Below are positions 8,914 through 17,575 of a stretch of DNA of 64,000 nucleotides, one piece after another. This stretch comes from Candidatus Scalindua sp. (GTDB lineage: Bacteria > Planctomycetota > Brocadiia > Brocadiales > Scalinduaceae). Within the stretch, counting starts at the first letter, position 1, and every line of letters starts with the position of its first letter. The notes under the pieces are model-generated. The model was not told the DNA's origin. It ran no database searches and saw only the letters and a list, made by a program, of their open reading frames with translations. Location of the stretch: contig JALDRB010000004.1 of the NCBI GenBank assembly GCA_031316155.1, forward strand, positions 124,001 through 188,000, read 5' to 3'. A program made the position numbers and the translations under genes.

Positions 8914-9807
8914 TCATTGTGCCAGAGTCCTGAATTTGGCAACAAGCTCTTCAAATTGAAGACTACTTGAAAACTCAATAACAATTTTCCCCTTTCCCTT
9001 GTTCTCCTTAATCGAGATTTTAGCACCAAGATATTCCCTGAGCCTATCCTCAAGAGCAACTATCTGAGGCAGTTTTTTCTGATGGGAAGGTAACGTATCA
9101 AGATTTTTGTGTGAATCTGGAGAGCTATGTGGCGATTCTCCTCTACCGGATACAAGAAGTTCTACCTCACGAACCGATAGATTGAGAGTGACTATCTTCT
9201 CACATACCGATCGTTGTTTCTCTTCGTCTTTCAGGGTTAAGAGTGCACGGGCGTGGCCCATCGAGATTGTTCCACGTGAAACAAAATCCTGGATCTCTTC
9301 CGGGAGATCCAAGAGGCGAAGAGTGTTCGCTATAGAGGAGCGATCTTGACCTACCTGTGCAGCAATTTGCGCTTGTGTCAACCCAAATTCGTTTTTCAGT
9401 TCAAGGTAAGCATGGGCTTTTTCTATTGGATTGAGGTCTTCTCTTTGTATATTCTCTACCAGGGCGAGTTCGAAAGACTTTAAGTTGTCTGTTTTCTTAA
9501 TAATTGCCGGTATTTCATCCAAACCCAAAAGCTTCGCAGCCCTCCAACGTCTTTCTCCTGCAATTATCGAGTAGCCTTTATCTTTAGATCGAACTATGAT
9601 AGGCTGCAAAACACCATGTTCCTGTATTGAACTGGCTAGTGTCTCGATTTGATCTTGGCCGAAGTGCTTTCGCGGTTGAGATTCGTTGGCTTGGATCTCA
9701 GACACCTTTAATTTTGCAATACCTTCTTTTGTTTCTAAACCAATAGCTTCACCCAACAAAGATTGCAGGCTGAGGCCCAGTTTTTTTTTGCTGTCTGCAG
9801 TCGCCAT
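8914..9807 (-). CDS. parB: chromosome-partitioning protein ParB/Spo0J
   Basis: 297 aa, normal for chromosomal ParB. The N-terminal clamp/CTP-binding domain (NESQPRKHFG, GVLQPIIVR, AGERRWRAAK) is followed by the helix-turn-helix LTQAQIAAQVGQDRSSIANTLRLL (two stretches) and a C-terminal dimerisation domain. It binds parS sites and spreads as a CTP-dependent clamp. Two parS-like sites lie in and beside the gene (9268 and 10005). No parA gene is adjacent, which is unusual because parA normally precedes parB. Confidence 0.95.
   Translation of the reverse strand: MATADSKKKLGLSLQSLLGEAIGLETKEGIAKLKVSEIQANESQPRKHFGQDQIETLASSIQEHGVLQPIIVRSKDKGYSIIAGERRWRAAKLLGLDEIPAIIKKTDNLKSFELALVENIQREDLNPIEKAHAYLELKNEFGLTQAQIAAQVGQDRSSIANTLRLLDLPEEIQDFVSRGTISMGHARALLTLKDEEKQRSVCEKIVTLNLSVREVELLVSGRGESPHSSPDSHKNLDTLPSHQKKLPQIVALEDRLREYLGAKISIKENKGKGKIVIEFSSSLQFEELVAKFRTLAQ
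9268..9283 (+). promoter_or_regulatory. parS site inside parB
   Basis: TGTTCCACGTGAAACA matches the known bacterial parS consensus TGTTNCACGTGAAACA at every fixed position. It lies within the parB coding sequence. Confidence 0.92.
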
Positions 9808-10004
9808 AAATAGTGAAGAAAAAAAATATCTTGAAAAATAAAAATTATTATGTATTAAGTAACAGAATAAGAGATCATATTCAAGGAGATTCTTTTGAAT
9901 TGAAAAATTTGACTGCTCTCTCCGGCCATTGAAAGATTTTTTAGCGGTAGCTATCGCTTATGTCTGCCGAAGTGCGTTGTTTGCGTTGCTTATTTACGGC
10001 ATTA

Positions 10005-10020
10005 TGTTTCACGTGGAACA
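10005..10020 (-). promoter_or_regulatory. second parS site upstream of the permease gene
   Basis: TGTTTCACGTGGAACA is the exact reverse complement of the site at 9268, so it also fits the parS consensus. It sits 18 bases before the likely start of the permease gene, where bound ParB could affect its transcription. Confidence 0.92.
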
Positions 10021-10037
10021 GTTATTGGAGATCGGGG

Positions 10038-10853
10038 ATGAAAGGGCTTTTTTCGCTAGCTATTAACAACTTAAAGGAGATTGTCCGGCAGCCTTTTTAT
10101 TATGTATTGCTCTTATCCGGCTGCTTTGTAATACTTATGTCGTTTATGTTTACCTTCTTTGCGTTCGGTGAAGAAATGAGAATGATAAAGGATATGGCGA
10201 TATCGACAATAACAGTCTGCGGTCTTTTGGCAGGCATTCTGTCTTCATCTGTCTTAATCACAAATGAGTTTAAGAGAAAAACAATTCTGGCTTTGCTTTC
10301 TAAACCAATTACGAAAATGCAGATTATTTTAGGGAAATATTTCGGTATCATTGCTGCAGTAATTATATTGACTGCAACACAGGGTATATTTTTAGAAATA
10401 CTCATCTGGCTCGATACTATCCTTGGGTTTTCAAATATAGAACACCATGCTGATTCATTACACGGTACACATTTGATAGATTATTATTGCTTACAGGGTG
10501 TTTACTTCTCCTTGCTGCAGATTCTGATGCTTACTTCCATATCTCTGGTCTTATCGATTTATCTCAACGTGACGGCAAATTTAATTACCTGCTTTCTTGT
10601 TTTCATCCTGTCACATATAATTACTTATGCTTTTCCGTTCAGCGACAATACATCTGCAACTGTAAGTGTCTTCATAAAAGTATGTTACGTGATATTTCCC
10701 AACTTCAGCAATCTGAATATCTTTGCCGTAAACAGCGTTGCCAGTGAATATGCGACTCTCTATATATTTTATTCTTCGCTATACAGCCTTATGTATTGTG
10801 CGATTATTATGTATTTGGCAATTATATGTTTTAAGAGAAAAGAATTTTTATAA
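10038..10853 (+). CDS. ABC-2-type membrane permease
   Basis: 271 aa from the ATG at 10038, chosen because GGAG precedes it by seven bases; a longer frame from 9960 would run through the parS site. Several hydrophobic segments and the start LFSLAINNLKEIVRQPFYYVLLLSG, split here as LFSLAINNLKEI and RQPFYYVLL, are typical of ABC-2 transporter permeases, as is ITNEFKRKTILALLSKP. No ATPase subunit is adjacent. It may belong to a patatin-containing pair with the next gene, but that is only proximity. Confidence 0.8.
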   Translation: MKGLFSLAINNLKEIVRQPFYYVLLLSGCFVILMSFMFTFFAFGEEMRMIKDMAISTITVCGLLAGILSSSVLITNEFKRKTILALLSKPITKMQIILGKYFGIIAAVIILTATQGIFLEILIWLDTILGFSNIEHHADSLHGTHLIDYYCLQGVYFSLLQILMLTSISLVLSIYLNVTANLITCFLVFILSHIITYAFPFSDNTSATVSVFIKVCYVIFPNFSNLNIFAVNSVASEYATLYIFYSSLYSLMYCAIIMYLAIICFKRKEFL

Positions 10854-10880
10854 AGAGGGTAATGAAAAAATATCTTCTTT

Positions 10881-11783
10881 GTGTATCGCATTGATGGTTT
10901 GGCAAAAATGAGTCCAGAGAAACAGAAGTGCACTGACGAAAGAAGATCATGTCATGATGTCAACGAACCGATAACTTTGATGCTTCTTGGTGGCGGAGTA
11001 CGATGTCACGCTTTTATCGGAGCACTATCTGCCCTGGAAGAAAAAGGGCTCAATATCAGTAAGATCGTTGTAGCTTCGGGAGGAAGTTTAGTGGGAAGCC
11101 TCTACGCAACGGGCAAATCTCCTCTTGAAATAAAAAAAATTGCTATGGAGCTTGATAGTTCTCTGTTCAGAGACTTCAGTATATTGAGTCTTTTGAGAGG
11201 TAAGGGGCTTTATGAAGGCAAAGTCCTTGAGAATTGGATCGACAAGAAGTTGGACGGCAGAACGTTTCGCGATAATTTTTGCATTCCCCCCTTTATCATT
11301 GCCACTGATATACTGAATAATAAACCTTTTGTTTTTTCCTGTTCTAATTTTCCAGATCTGAAAGTATCTAAAGCTGTAAGATTCTCAATAGGTATTCCTT
11401 GGGTTTATGCGTACAAGCATTTTAACCATAATGGTAACAGGCACATATATATCGATGGCAACCTCATGTCTGGTGTCGTGGAGGACATGTTTGAGCGTCA
11501 AGGAAAAACACTCATATTTAGAATAATCTCAAACAGATCGTTTATGACATCGTCTCCCAAACATTTTACTCTCAAAAAATATATCCAAAGATTACTCCTG
11601 ATGCAGTTACATGCTGTAGAAAGGGAACGCGTTAAAAGGACAAAATGGAATGACACCATCCTCATCTTCTGTGGAGATATTCCACCGACTAAGTTTTCGT
11701 TAAGTAAAGATGAAAAATTGTACCTATTTGACCAAGGATATCAACAATCAAAAAAATTTATCGAATATAAGTGGGGAGTATGA
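10881..11783 (+). CDS. patatin-like phospholipase
   Basis: Up to 300 aa with a GTG start; an ATG at 10908 (291 aa) is an equally good start. The oxyanion motif GGGVR and the nucleophile region ASGGSLVGSLYATG fit patatins, but the usual GxSxG reads VASGG, so the first glycine is Val. The partner aspartate is in YIDGNL. Patatins cleave acyl chains from phospholipids or other lipids. A strong ribosome-binding site at 10855 serves only a 10-codon frame at 10862 in another phase, so a frameshift near the start or a leader peptide is possible. Confidence 0.8.
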   Translation: MYRIDGLAKMSPEKQKCTDERRSCHDVNEPITLMLLGGGVRCHAFIGALSALEEKGLNISKIVVASGGSLVGSLYATGKSPLEIKKIAMELDSSLFRDFSILSLLRGKGLYEGKVLENWIDKKLDGRTFRDNFCIPPFIIATDILNNKPFVFSCSNFPDLKVSKAVRFSIGIPWVYAYKHFNHNGNRHIYIDGNLMSGVVEDMFERQGKTLIFRIISNRSFMTSSPKHFTLKKYIQRLLLMQLHAVERERVKRTKWNDTILIFCGDIPPTKFSLSKDEKLYLFDQGYQQSKKFIEYKWGV

Positions 11784-12000
11784 TCTTTACAGTTTGACTA
11801 AAAAATGAAAATGGGGTAATAATGGGCAATTTGGTCTCTATTATGCAGATGTAAGAAACCATGAGGTTGAACATCTATTTGTTTAAGCCTTTACTTTTAG
11901 GAAACTAATTTTATAATTACACTCTTATAGCATGCAGAGGGAAAGACCGGTTTATAAAAAATTACGGATTTGTCTTAATCCGCTTTTAAGATGAGTAATT

Positions 12001-12639
12001 ATGGTGAACGAACAGGAAATTATTAATGAAAAAGATGGCTCAGAAATGCTATTCGTGCCAGCTGGTCTTTATTTTATGTGGCATGAGAGAAAATCCGTTG
12101 AGATTAAGGATTTTTACATTGACAAGCATCCTATAACTAATAGTCAGTACAAAAAATTTATAGAAGAAACAAAACATGTTGCACCCGCCTTTTGGGAAGA
12201 TCCTAGATTTAATCATCCCTCTCAACCTGTTGTAGGTGTAAGTTGGCCTGATGCAAATATTTATGCGAAATGGGCTGAGAAGAGATTGCCCGAAGAGAAA
12301 GAATGGGAAAAGGCCTGCCGGGGTTCAGATGGAAGAGAATACCCTTGGGGAAATACGAAACCTGATGCGAGCCTTGCAGTTTTCGATCTGGATTCTTCCA
12401 AAGGTTCCCCTTCTCCCGTAGGAGAACATCCCTCTGGAATTAGTCCGTACGGCTGCCATGATATGTCGGGTAATGTCTGGGAGTGGTGCCAAGAGTGGTA
12501 TTCGGTCGGAAAATATCGTGTTGTACGTGGAGGTTCATGGATCAACCATATGTACGCTCTAAAATGCTCCTACAGGAGTTGTAGTGTTCCAACAGGGAAA
12601 GTCAATAATGTTGGATTTCGTTGCGTAAAAGATGCATAA
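12001..12639 (+). CDS. formylglycine-generating-enzyme-like (SUMF1 domain) protein
   Basis: 212 aa, a single FGE-sulfatase domain: MLFVPAG at the start, HPITNSQYKKFIE, VVGVSWPDANIYAKWAEKRLP (two stretches), YPWGN, DMSGNVWEW, VVRGGSW and the closing NNVGFRC. True formylglycine-generating enzymes bind copper through two active-site cysteines; here the C-terminal region has CSYRSC and a final Cys, but not in the context I know from those enzymes. No sulfatase gene is nearby, so activity is uncertain. No signal peptide is seen. Confidence 0.85.
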   Translation: MVNEQEIINEKDGSEMLFVPAGLYFMWHERKSVEIKDFYIDKHPITNSQYKKFIEETKHVAPAFWEDPRFNHPSQPVVGVSWPDANIYAKWAEKRLPEEKEWEKACRGSDGREYPWGNTKPDASLAVFDLDSSKGSPSPVGEHPSGISPYGCHDMSGNVWEWCQEWYSVGKYRVVRGGSWINHMYALKCSYRSCSVPTGKVNNVGFRCVKDA

Positions 12640-12646
12640 TTCATTT

Positions 12647-13279
12647 TTATTTTGTCTGATCTATTTCATCATCATATTTATCTGCAATACCATCACCATC
12701 TTTATCTCTTAAAAAATCGGTATCGTTATCATTAGTTAAGAATAGATCTCCAAAGGGTTTAGTGGTCGTGCTTATGGTTCTATAAGATCCCGGAGACTCC
12801 TGAAAACCAGTCGAAAATTCCTTAACAGATATCTCTCCGTTTACGACAAAACTGAAAACCGGGGAACGATCTCCTGGTTTTATCGTTTTATCCGGCTTGT
12901 CGACTGTGTATTTGGTTGTGCTTGCACCAAAAAACCCATCGAATGTCCAGGAGATCTCCTGATCCTTACCGAGTATGGTGACTTTAGAATCCCACAGGTC
13001 TGGGCCTGTAATATTACCCCTGAATCTATGATCTGCAACTGTTGCATCCTTAGAGATAAATTTTATCGTCAGCAAAGCAATAGGTTCAATATGAAGTTTC
13101 GGGTCTGGTTCATTCTGGTCATCATTGATCACCTGAAAACAGTACCGCTTAAAGCCCGGAACGTGAGTAGCTCCAACGTCAACTCTCAGAGAATCTGCAA
13201 AGGTGCTGTTAATAAAAGTGATCATACCAAAAAATATCGATATTGTGAGTATCGTTTTCATACTATATTTATTATCCAT
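12647..13279 (-). CDS. secreted protein with C-terminal calcium-binding-like repeat
   Basis: 210 aa from the ATG at 13279, preceded by AAGGAG with nine bases spacing; a start at 13261 is also possible. A signal peptide (TILTISIFFGMITFINSTFA) leads into a region with no family I recognise. The last 30 residues (DNDTDFLRDKDGDGIADKYDD) resemble a thrombospondin type 3 calcium-binding repeat. It is probably periplasmic or outside the cell. Its function is unknown. Confidence 0.75.
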   Translation of the reverse strand: MDNKYSMKTILTISIFFGMITFINSTFADSLRVDVGATHVPGFKRYCFQVINDDQNEPDPKLHIEPIALLTIKFISKDATVADHRFRGNITGPDLWDSKVTILGKDQEISWTFDGFFGASTTKYTVDKPDKTIKPGDRSPVFSFVVNGEISVKEFSTGFQESPGSYRTISTTTKPFGDLFLTNDNDTDFLRDKDGDGIADKYDDEIDQTK

Positions 13280-13430
13280 TAAGTCTGTCTCCTTTTTCGT
13301 AATAGTCATGCAATCTGTTTGTTCAAAAAGTATAGAAATTACAAAACAAATGCCTTTTCCAGGACATCAATCACTTCCATAAAAAATGCATTGTTTCTTT
13401 TTATACTCTTCTCTCCTTTTTTTTTCATCT

Positions 13431-14024
13431 TTACTCTAAAACACTCATCTTCTTAATGAAGACAGTTTCTACCGGCACATCACTGAATCCGTTTTTAGTG
13501 CCCGTTTCAACCTTACCTATGGCTTCTACTACATCCATACCTTCAATGACTTTCCCAAAAACGGCATATCCGAAACCTTGTGGTGTATTGTTTTTATGAT
13601 CAAGAAAGTCGTTGTTCACAAGGTTGATGAAAAACTGAGAAGTTGCACTATCCACCATACCGGTTCTCGCCATGGCAATTGTCCATTTTTTATTTCTATA
13701 TCCATTTGAAGCCTCGTTCTTAATAGGCGGCTTGTTATCCTTTTGCCTCATCTCGGAATCAAGACCACCGCCCTGAATCATGAATCCGGGTATAACTCTG
13801 TGAAATATGAGGTTATCGTAAAACCCTTCAGAAACATACGATAAAAAATTTTTAACCGATATGGGAGCTTCTTCCTCGAAAAGTTCCATCGTCATGTTCC
13901 CTTTTGATGTCTCCATAAAGACTAAGGGATTAGCATCTGCAGATCGAAAATGAACGCTACCGGTATAGAGCGCGGCAAAAAAACCAAAGGTTACTACTAG
14001 TTTACGAAATAATGTGCAAGACAT
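13431..14024 (-). CDS. exported cyclophilin-type peptidyl-prolyl isomerase
   Basis: 197 aa. A hydrophobic N-terminus (VVTFGFFAALYTGSV) suggests export; the rest is a cyclophilin: FHRVIPGFMIQGG, active-site arginine in FHRV, SQFFINLVNN and GYAVFGKVIEGMDVV. The enzyme speeds cis-trans isomerisation of proline bonds, probably in the periplasm. AAGGAG stands nine bases before the ATG. It is flanked by an unrelated secreted protein gene. Confidence 0.93.
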   Translation of the reverse strand: MSCTLFRKLVVTFGFFAALYTGSVHFRSADANPLVFMETSKGNMTMELFEEEAPISVKNFLSYVSEGFYDNLIFHRVIPGFMIQGGGLDSEMRQKDNKPPIKNEASNGYRNKKWTIAMARTGMVDSATSQFFINLVNNDFLDHKNNTPQGFGYAVFGKVIEGMDVVEAIGKVETGTKNGFSDVPVETVFIKKMSVLE

Positions 14025-14543
14025 GAATCATTCTCCTTATAACCACACAAAAATGAAAAGATTTTACAATTCAATTATTATCGGTACTGATATCACTGCC
14101 TAGTTCCAGCCAGTCTACACTGAATCACCTGTAACTTGACCGTGTAAAAATTTCTATAAAAAAACTATATTAATAGTTTATATTTTTTGTGCTCAAGCAC
14201 ATATCCAAAATGGCGTGCTACAACGACACGTATGTCGTTGCCCGCCCGGATGAATCCATTCGCCAGCCCGACACGAGCGTTCTGGCGGGCAGGAGGCACT
14301 AACTCGATGTATAGAAAATTCAATAATCCCATATTTTTTGCGCTGAAGGCGCAATTTCAAAAGTCCGTAAAAACTGACATGGCCGACAGTTTTAGGAATT
14401 TTGGAAAAGTTAGCCAGGATGGCCTAACTTGTAATAGTTTCAATTCTCGTCCATTAAAACATAGTCTTATCCACAATTCAAGTTTTCTTTGATTTGCAGG
14501 AACAGGATTTTAGGTGTGAAAAAATAATAATTTTTAATCGTTT
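14025..14543. other. gene-free stretch with palindromes
   Basis: Holds two adjacent palindromic structures (described at 14221-14290) and otherwise nothing I can support as a gene; a 101-codon open frame from 14187 runs through the palindromes and looks accidental. Confidence 0.6.
14221..14290. repeat. adjacent hairpins with competing stems
   Basis: CAACGACA pairs with TGTCGTTG across four bases (14221-14240). Next, GCCCGCC at 14240-14246 can pair with GGCGGGC at 14284-14290, while CGCCAG at 14261-14266 can instead pair with CTGGCG at 14282-14287. The segment is far more GC-rich than its surroundings, like an intergenic repetitive palindrome. Confidence 0.7.
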
Positions 14544-15221
14544 TCACGACTTTTTTATTTTGCTCACCAGATTGTGAGCCTGTCTTGTCGGTTCAGGGAG
14601 ACGGTAACCGCGACAGCTCTTCAAGACTACCTGAATCGATGTTATCATGTCAATCTTGTGGCCGGGAGATACAAAAACCGGTTTTACATTCTTTTTTGTC
14701 CTGAGCACAGCACCCACTTGTCTCTCTTTTACTAGAAGCGGTTTACTATCGCCGACTTCGTTGTCTACCTCATCATGCTCACCAATGAGCCTGGTTTTTG
14801 CACACCCAATCGATGGTGTATCGAACAACAGTCCTATATGAGATGCTAAACCGATCCCACGGGGATGAGCAATTCCCTGTGCATCAAGCATTAGTATGTT
14901 AGGAACACTCTTTATCCTGATAAATGCCCGTATCAATATGGGTGACTCCCGAAAACTCAGTAAACCCGGAATATAGGGGAAAACAACCCTGCCGCTTGCT
15001 GTAGACTCCTCTATTTTTTCCATCGTTCGCAATACAAAGACAACAACGCCTGCAATAAAACGGTCATTTTCTTTATCATAAGAAACATCCGCACCTGCCA
15101 CCAGGATGCTGTCAAGATCCTTGAGTGTACTTTGCAGGGTTACTTTCTCTCTCAACTTCTTCTGTATTTCAACAGCTTCCTTGTAGTCTACGTTCCACGG
15201 ATGAAGATTCAAGTATTTCAT
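14544..15221 (-). CDS. nfi: endonuclease V (deoxyinosine-specific)
   Basis: 225 aa, the family's usual length. Recognisable parts are VAGADVSY with its metal-binding aspartate, FPYIPGLLSFRE, LMLDAQGIAHPRGIGLASH (two stretches), CAKTRLIG and YVSPGH-like FVSPGHKID. The enzyme nicks DNA next to deoxyinosine and so counters adenine deamination. It stands alone, transcribed away from the metal-efflux remnant. Confidence 0.94.
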   Translation of the reverse strand: MKYLNLHPWNVDYKEAVEIQKKLREKVTLQSTLKDLDSILVAGADVSYDKENDRFIAGVVVFVLRTMEKIEESTASGRVVFPYIPGLLSFRESPILIRAFIRIKSVPNILMLDAQGIAHPRGIGLASHIGLLFDTPSIGCAKTRLIGEHDEVDNEVGDSKPLLVKERQVGAVLRTKKNVKPVFVSPGHKIDMITSIQVVLKSCRGYRLPEPTRQAHNLVSKIKKS

Positions 15222-15291
15222 TCTTAAAGCGAAAGTGATATTTTTTCAATAAACAATAAACTTAAAATCGTTTTCGTGGTATTTGGGTTAA

Positions 15292-15635
15292 TTGAAAGGA
15301 GAGGATACTCTATTATACGTCTCCCCATTTATACTGTACCCGATACTACCGATAACCAGGAGTTCACTTTCAGAAACTATCGAAGCCTCTAACAAAGCCA
15401 CTACAATTCTCCTGGAAAATTTTCCTGAATTGAATGAAGTAGTGGTAAAAATAGGTTCTGGTAAAATACTTACTGGTCAGATACCCATTGAATCGTGTGA
15501 TTAATAGTCATTCTTAAAGACAAGGAATGTTTGGCAATTGAAAATTCAATGAAAGAACTTGCAGATGAGACATATAATGAATTATCCGTGAACGGCAAAA
15601 AAAACACATGTTTATCATTTTATCTTATCATCTAA
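15292..15635 (+). pseudogene. remnant of a CzcA/CusA-type heavy-metal efflux pump
   Basis: Residues such as SLSETIEASNKATTILLENF and FPELNEVVVKIGSG match the porter-domain segment of CzcA-family RND pumps, where a GDLLYMP-like stretch is followed by FPEVxxVxxxxG. The frame stops at 15504 but continues one base back with IVILKDKECLAIENSMKELA, the expected next piece of the pump, up to a stop at 15633. Only ~115 codons of a ~1,040-residue protein remain, with a frameshift, so it is a decayed fragment. Confidence 0.75.
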
Positions 15636-16330
15636 AAAGGTATATGTTCACCTCGTAAAATATTCGATAATGGATTTGCATCAATCCGTAACCCTCCATC
15701 ATGTTCAATTTTTAGTGTATACAGATATCCCGGAAGAAACAGCGATCCAGGAGCTTCGATCTGCACATTTTTGATCCCTCTCTCTTTTGCTGCTTTTTGA
15801 TTTAAAGCGTATTGCCAAAATTTTTCCCATAATGATTTTTCAATCATTGACTCTTTATCGGATACCTTATACCCGGCAGGAATTTCATACATTCTGTTTA
15901 TTTCAAACTCTTCCGTGTCTTCACCATTTAAATAAAAAGCCTTCCAGAATATATAAGCACTTTTTCCTCGAAACAGGTCATCATTACGAACATACATATC
16001 CTCAAAACGTATCACCAGTGATTGAAATTGGATGATATTTCCTGAAAATGTGAAATATTTCGGTTTTATGGGTTTCCCTCCCACATCATATTCTACGAAT
16101 TTTATTGTTGTCTTTTCTTGTTCCATTGTACTATCTTCTTTAACTTCCGTTACAAGAATTTCTGCAACTCTTGAATCTGCTTCCAATCGATTTATTATTT
16201 TTTTTAGAACTATGTTTTCCTGTCTGTATCGATAAAACTTTTTATATCCCGTATATCCTGCGTGTCCCAATCCATATGCAATCAAACCAAGTAAAAGAAT
16301 GATAATGAAATGTTTAATTTTCTTTTTCAT
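15632..16330 (-). CDS. hypothetical protein with N-terminal membrane anchor
   Basis: 232 aa, family not recognised. A membrane segment (residues ~8-25, FIIILLLGLIAYGLGHAGY) precedes a coiled-coil-like stretch (YRYRQENIVLKKIINRLEAD) and a soluble domain, so it is probably anchored in the inner membrane facing outward. It sits on the opposite strand between two decayed metal-transporter fragments. The frame is long and uninterrupted, unlike its neighbours, so it is likely a working gene. Confidence 0.7.
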   Translation of the reverse strand: MKKKIKHFIIILLLGLIAYGLGHAGYTGYKKFYRYRQENIVLKKIINRLEADSRVAEILVTEVKEDSTMEQEKTTIKFVEYDVGGKPIKPKYFTFSGNIIQFQSLVIRFEDMYVRNDDLFRGKSAYIFWKAFYLNGEDTEEFEINRMYEIPAGYKVSDKESMIEKSLWEKFWQYALNQKAAKERGIKNVQIEAPGSLFLPGYLYTLKIEHDGGLRIDANPLSNILRGEHIPF

Positions 16331-16337
16331 ACGATCT

Positions 16338-16560
16338 GTAATGATGAACGAACAGTATTCATTTTATTATTTATGTCAGTTTGGATTTCTTTCATGAATG
16401 ACGTTCTTGAAAATCTTTCCGTTATGATTGTAGGGAGGAACTGGTGGCCTATCCTGGAACAACCATACCAGATTTGGTTATTGGTTGTATCACTTCTGTA
16501 GTTATTATAAGGGGTAGTATGCAAATAAAACATGAAGCAAGAGATGCGCGGGACACATAT
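16338..16560 (+). pseudogene. remnant of a cation diffusion facilitator (CzcD/DmeF-type) transporter
   Basis: In one frame VWISFMNDVLENLSVMIVG resembles the transmembrane segment of CDF transporters that carries the ND/HD metal site; one shift later the text VAYPGTTIPDLVIGCITSVV and IIRGSMQIKHEARDA matches the following transmembrane helix and loop. Both pieces are collinear with the family and separated by a frameshift near 16430. With the CzcA fragment at 15292 it marks a lost metal-resistance locus. Confidence 0.65.
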
Positions 16561-16811
16561 ACCCTATGCTGTGAAGCAATTATCCCAAGAGAAACAGGAA
16601 AAATCTCATTACATACTTATGGAACTTGCAAATAGTATCAAAAGCATATATAAAAAAAGTTCAAAAAAATGTACGCAATGTCCACCCTTCCTTTATTAAT
16701 AGTGAAATTCTCTCTTATGTCGGAACACATAAATAAAGGTCGTATGGCAAACATAAAAAATAATTGCTCATGTAACACACGGTTCCTTTGGTATCACGGG
16801 TAAAGATATAT

Positions 16812-17243
16812 TTACCCGTTAAGAAAGCTCATGAGATAGTTTTTTATTGCTACAATAGGTACCACTTTTTGGCCATTTGTGGCTGGTATTGATAGTCTTG
16901 CCTCTTCCTGGTTTTCCATTTGTTTCGTTTCAATACATCTGCCACTTTTATGAACTTTTCCTTCTTTGGAAACTTTTTTACTTAATTTCTTAATTACCGG
17001 TTTTTTTTTATTTACTTCTTTAATTCTTGTATTCGTCTGAGAAGTTTTTATCGGACTCTTCTTACTACCAGTCTTAATTGTTTTCTTTGTTGCTGGTTGT
17101 CGTTTCACACTTCTGGCAGACTGTTTTTCAGAAGGCTTTACCGTCTGGCTACTAGGTCTCTGTTTGGTCGGTTTTTTTTCTGAAGAACTTACCGTATTCT
17201 CAACTATTTTTTCTTGTCCTTTTTTTGTATTAACGTTTACCAT
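16812..17243 (-). CDS. lysine-rich low-complexity protein (histone H1-like)
   Basis: 143 aa, dominated by Lys, Ser, Thr and Pro (for example SEKKPTKQRPSSQTVKPSEK) with a less biased C-terminus ending AIKNYLMSFLNG. AAGGAG lies eight bases before the ATG, which supports a real gene. Such basic disordered proteins often bind nucleic acids, but this is inference from composition only. It resembles H1-like bacterial proteins in style, not by any clear motif. Confidence 0.65.
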   Translation of the reverse strand: MVNVNTKKGQEKIVENTVSSSEKKPTKQRPSSQTVKPSEKQSARSVKRQPATKKTIKTGSKKSPIKTSQTNTRIKEVNKKKPVIKKLSKKVSKEGKVHKSGRCIETKQMENQEEARLSIPATNGQKVVPIVAIKNYLMSFLNG

Positions 17244-17575
17244 AAAACATCTCCTTAAAATTTTCGTACGCTATTTTTCTTAATAGGAAATAGCACAAAT
17301 ACTATTCTTAATATCGAATAAGAAATTGCATTTTATATGTATGTAATTTGTTTATTTATAAGATCTGTAGATGCAGGAATCTGCAATTCCGGAAAGGATT
17401 TATTTGCCGAAAGAGGGCTTTCATGGGCACTTTACAAAGTTAATGTAACGAATTATTTGCTCTTGTCAATAAAAAACTGGGTAAATAGAGCAAGAAAACA
17501 AAGAAGTACTTGACATTTACAGGATTGGATTTTGGTAACTTCCTATACCTACTTTAGAAATCAAATTTTGTGAAA
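17244..17575. other. intergenic stretch
   Basis: No gene seen. It should hold the promoter of the lysine-rich gene and the end of the aminoacylase transcript; I find no clear terminator. Confidence 0.5.

Noticed and set aside
14187..14492. 101-codon plus-strand frame
   Set aside because: It spans the GC-rich palindromes and reads as low-quality sequence; no ribosome-binding site.
16310..16635. two short independent genes
   Set aside because: Both frames match consecutive parts of one CDF transporter, so they are pieces of a single pseudogene.
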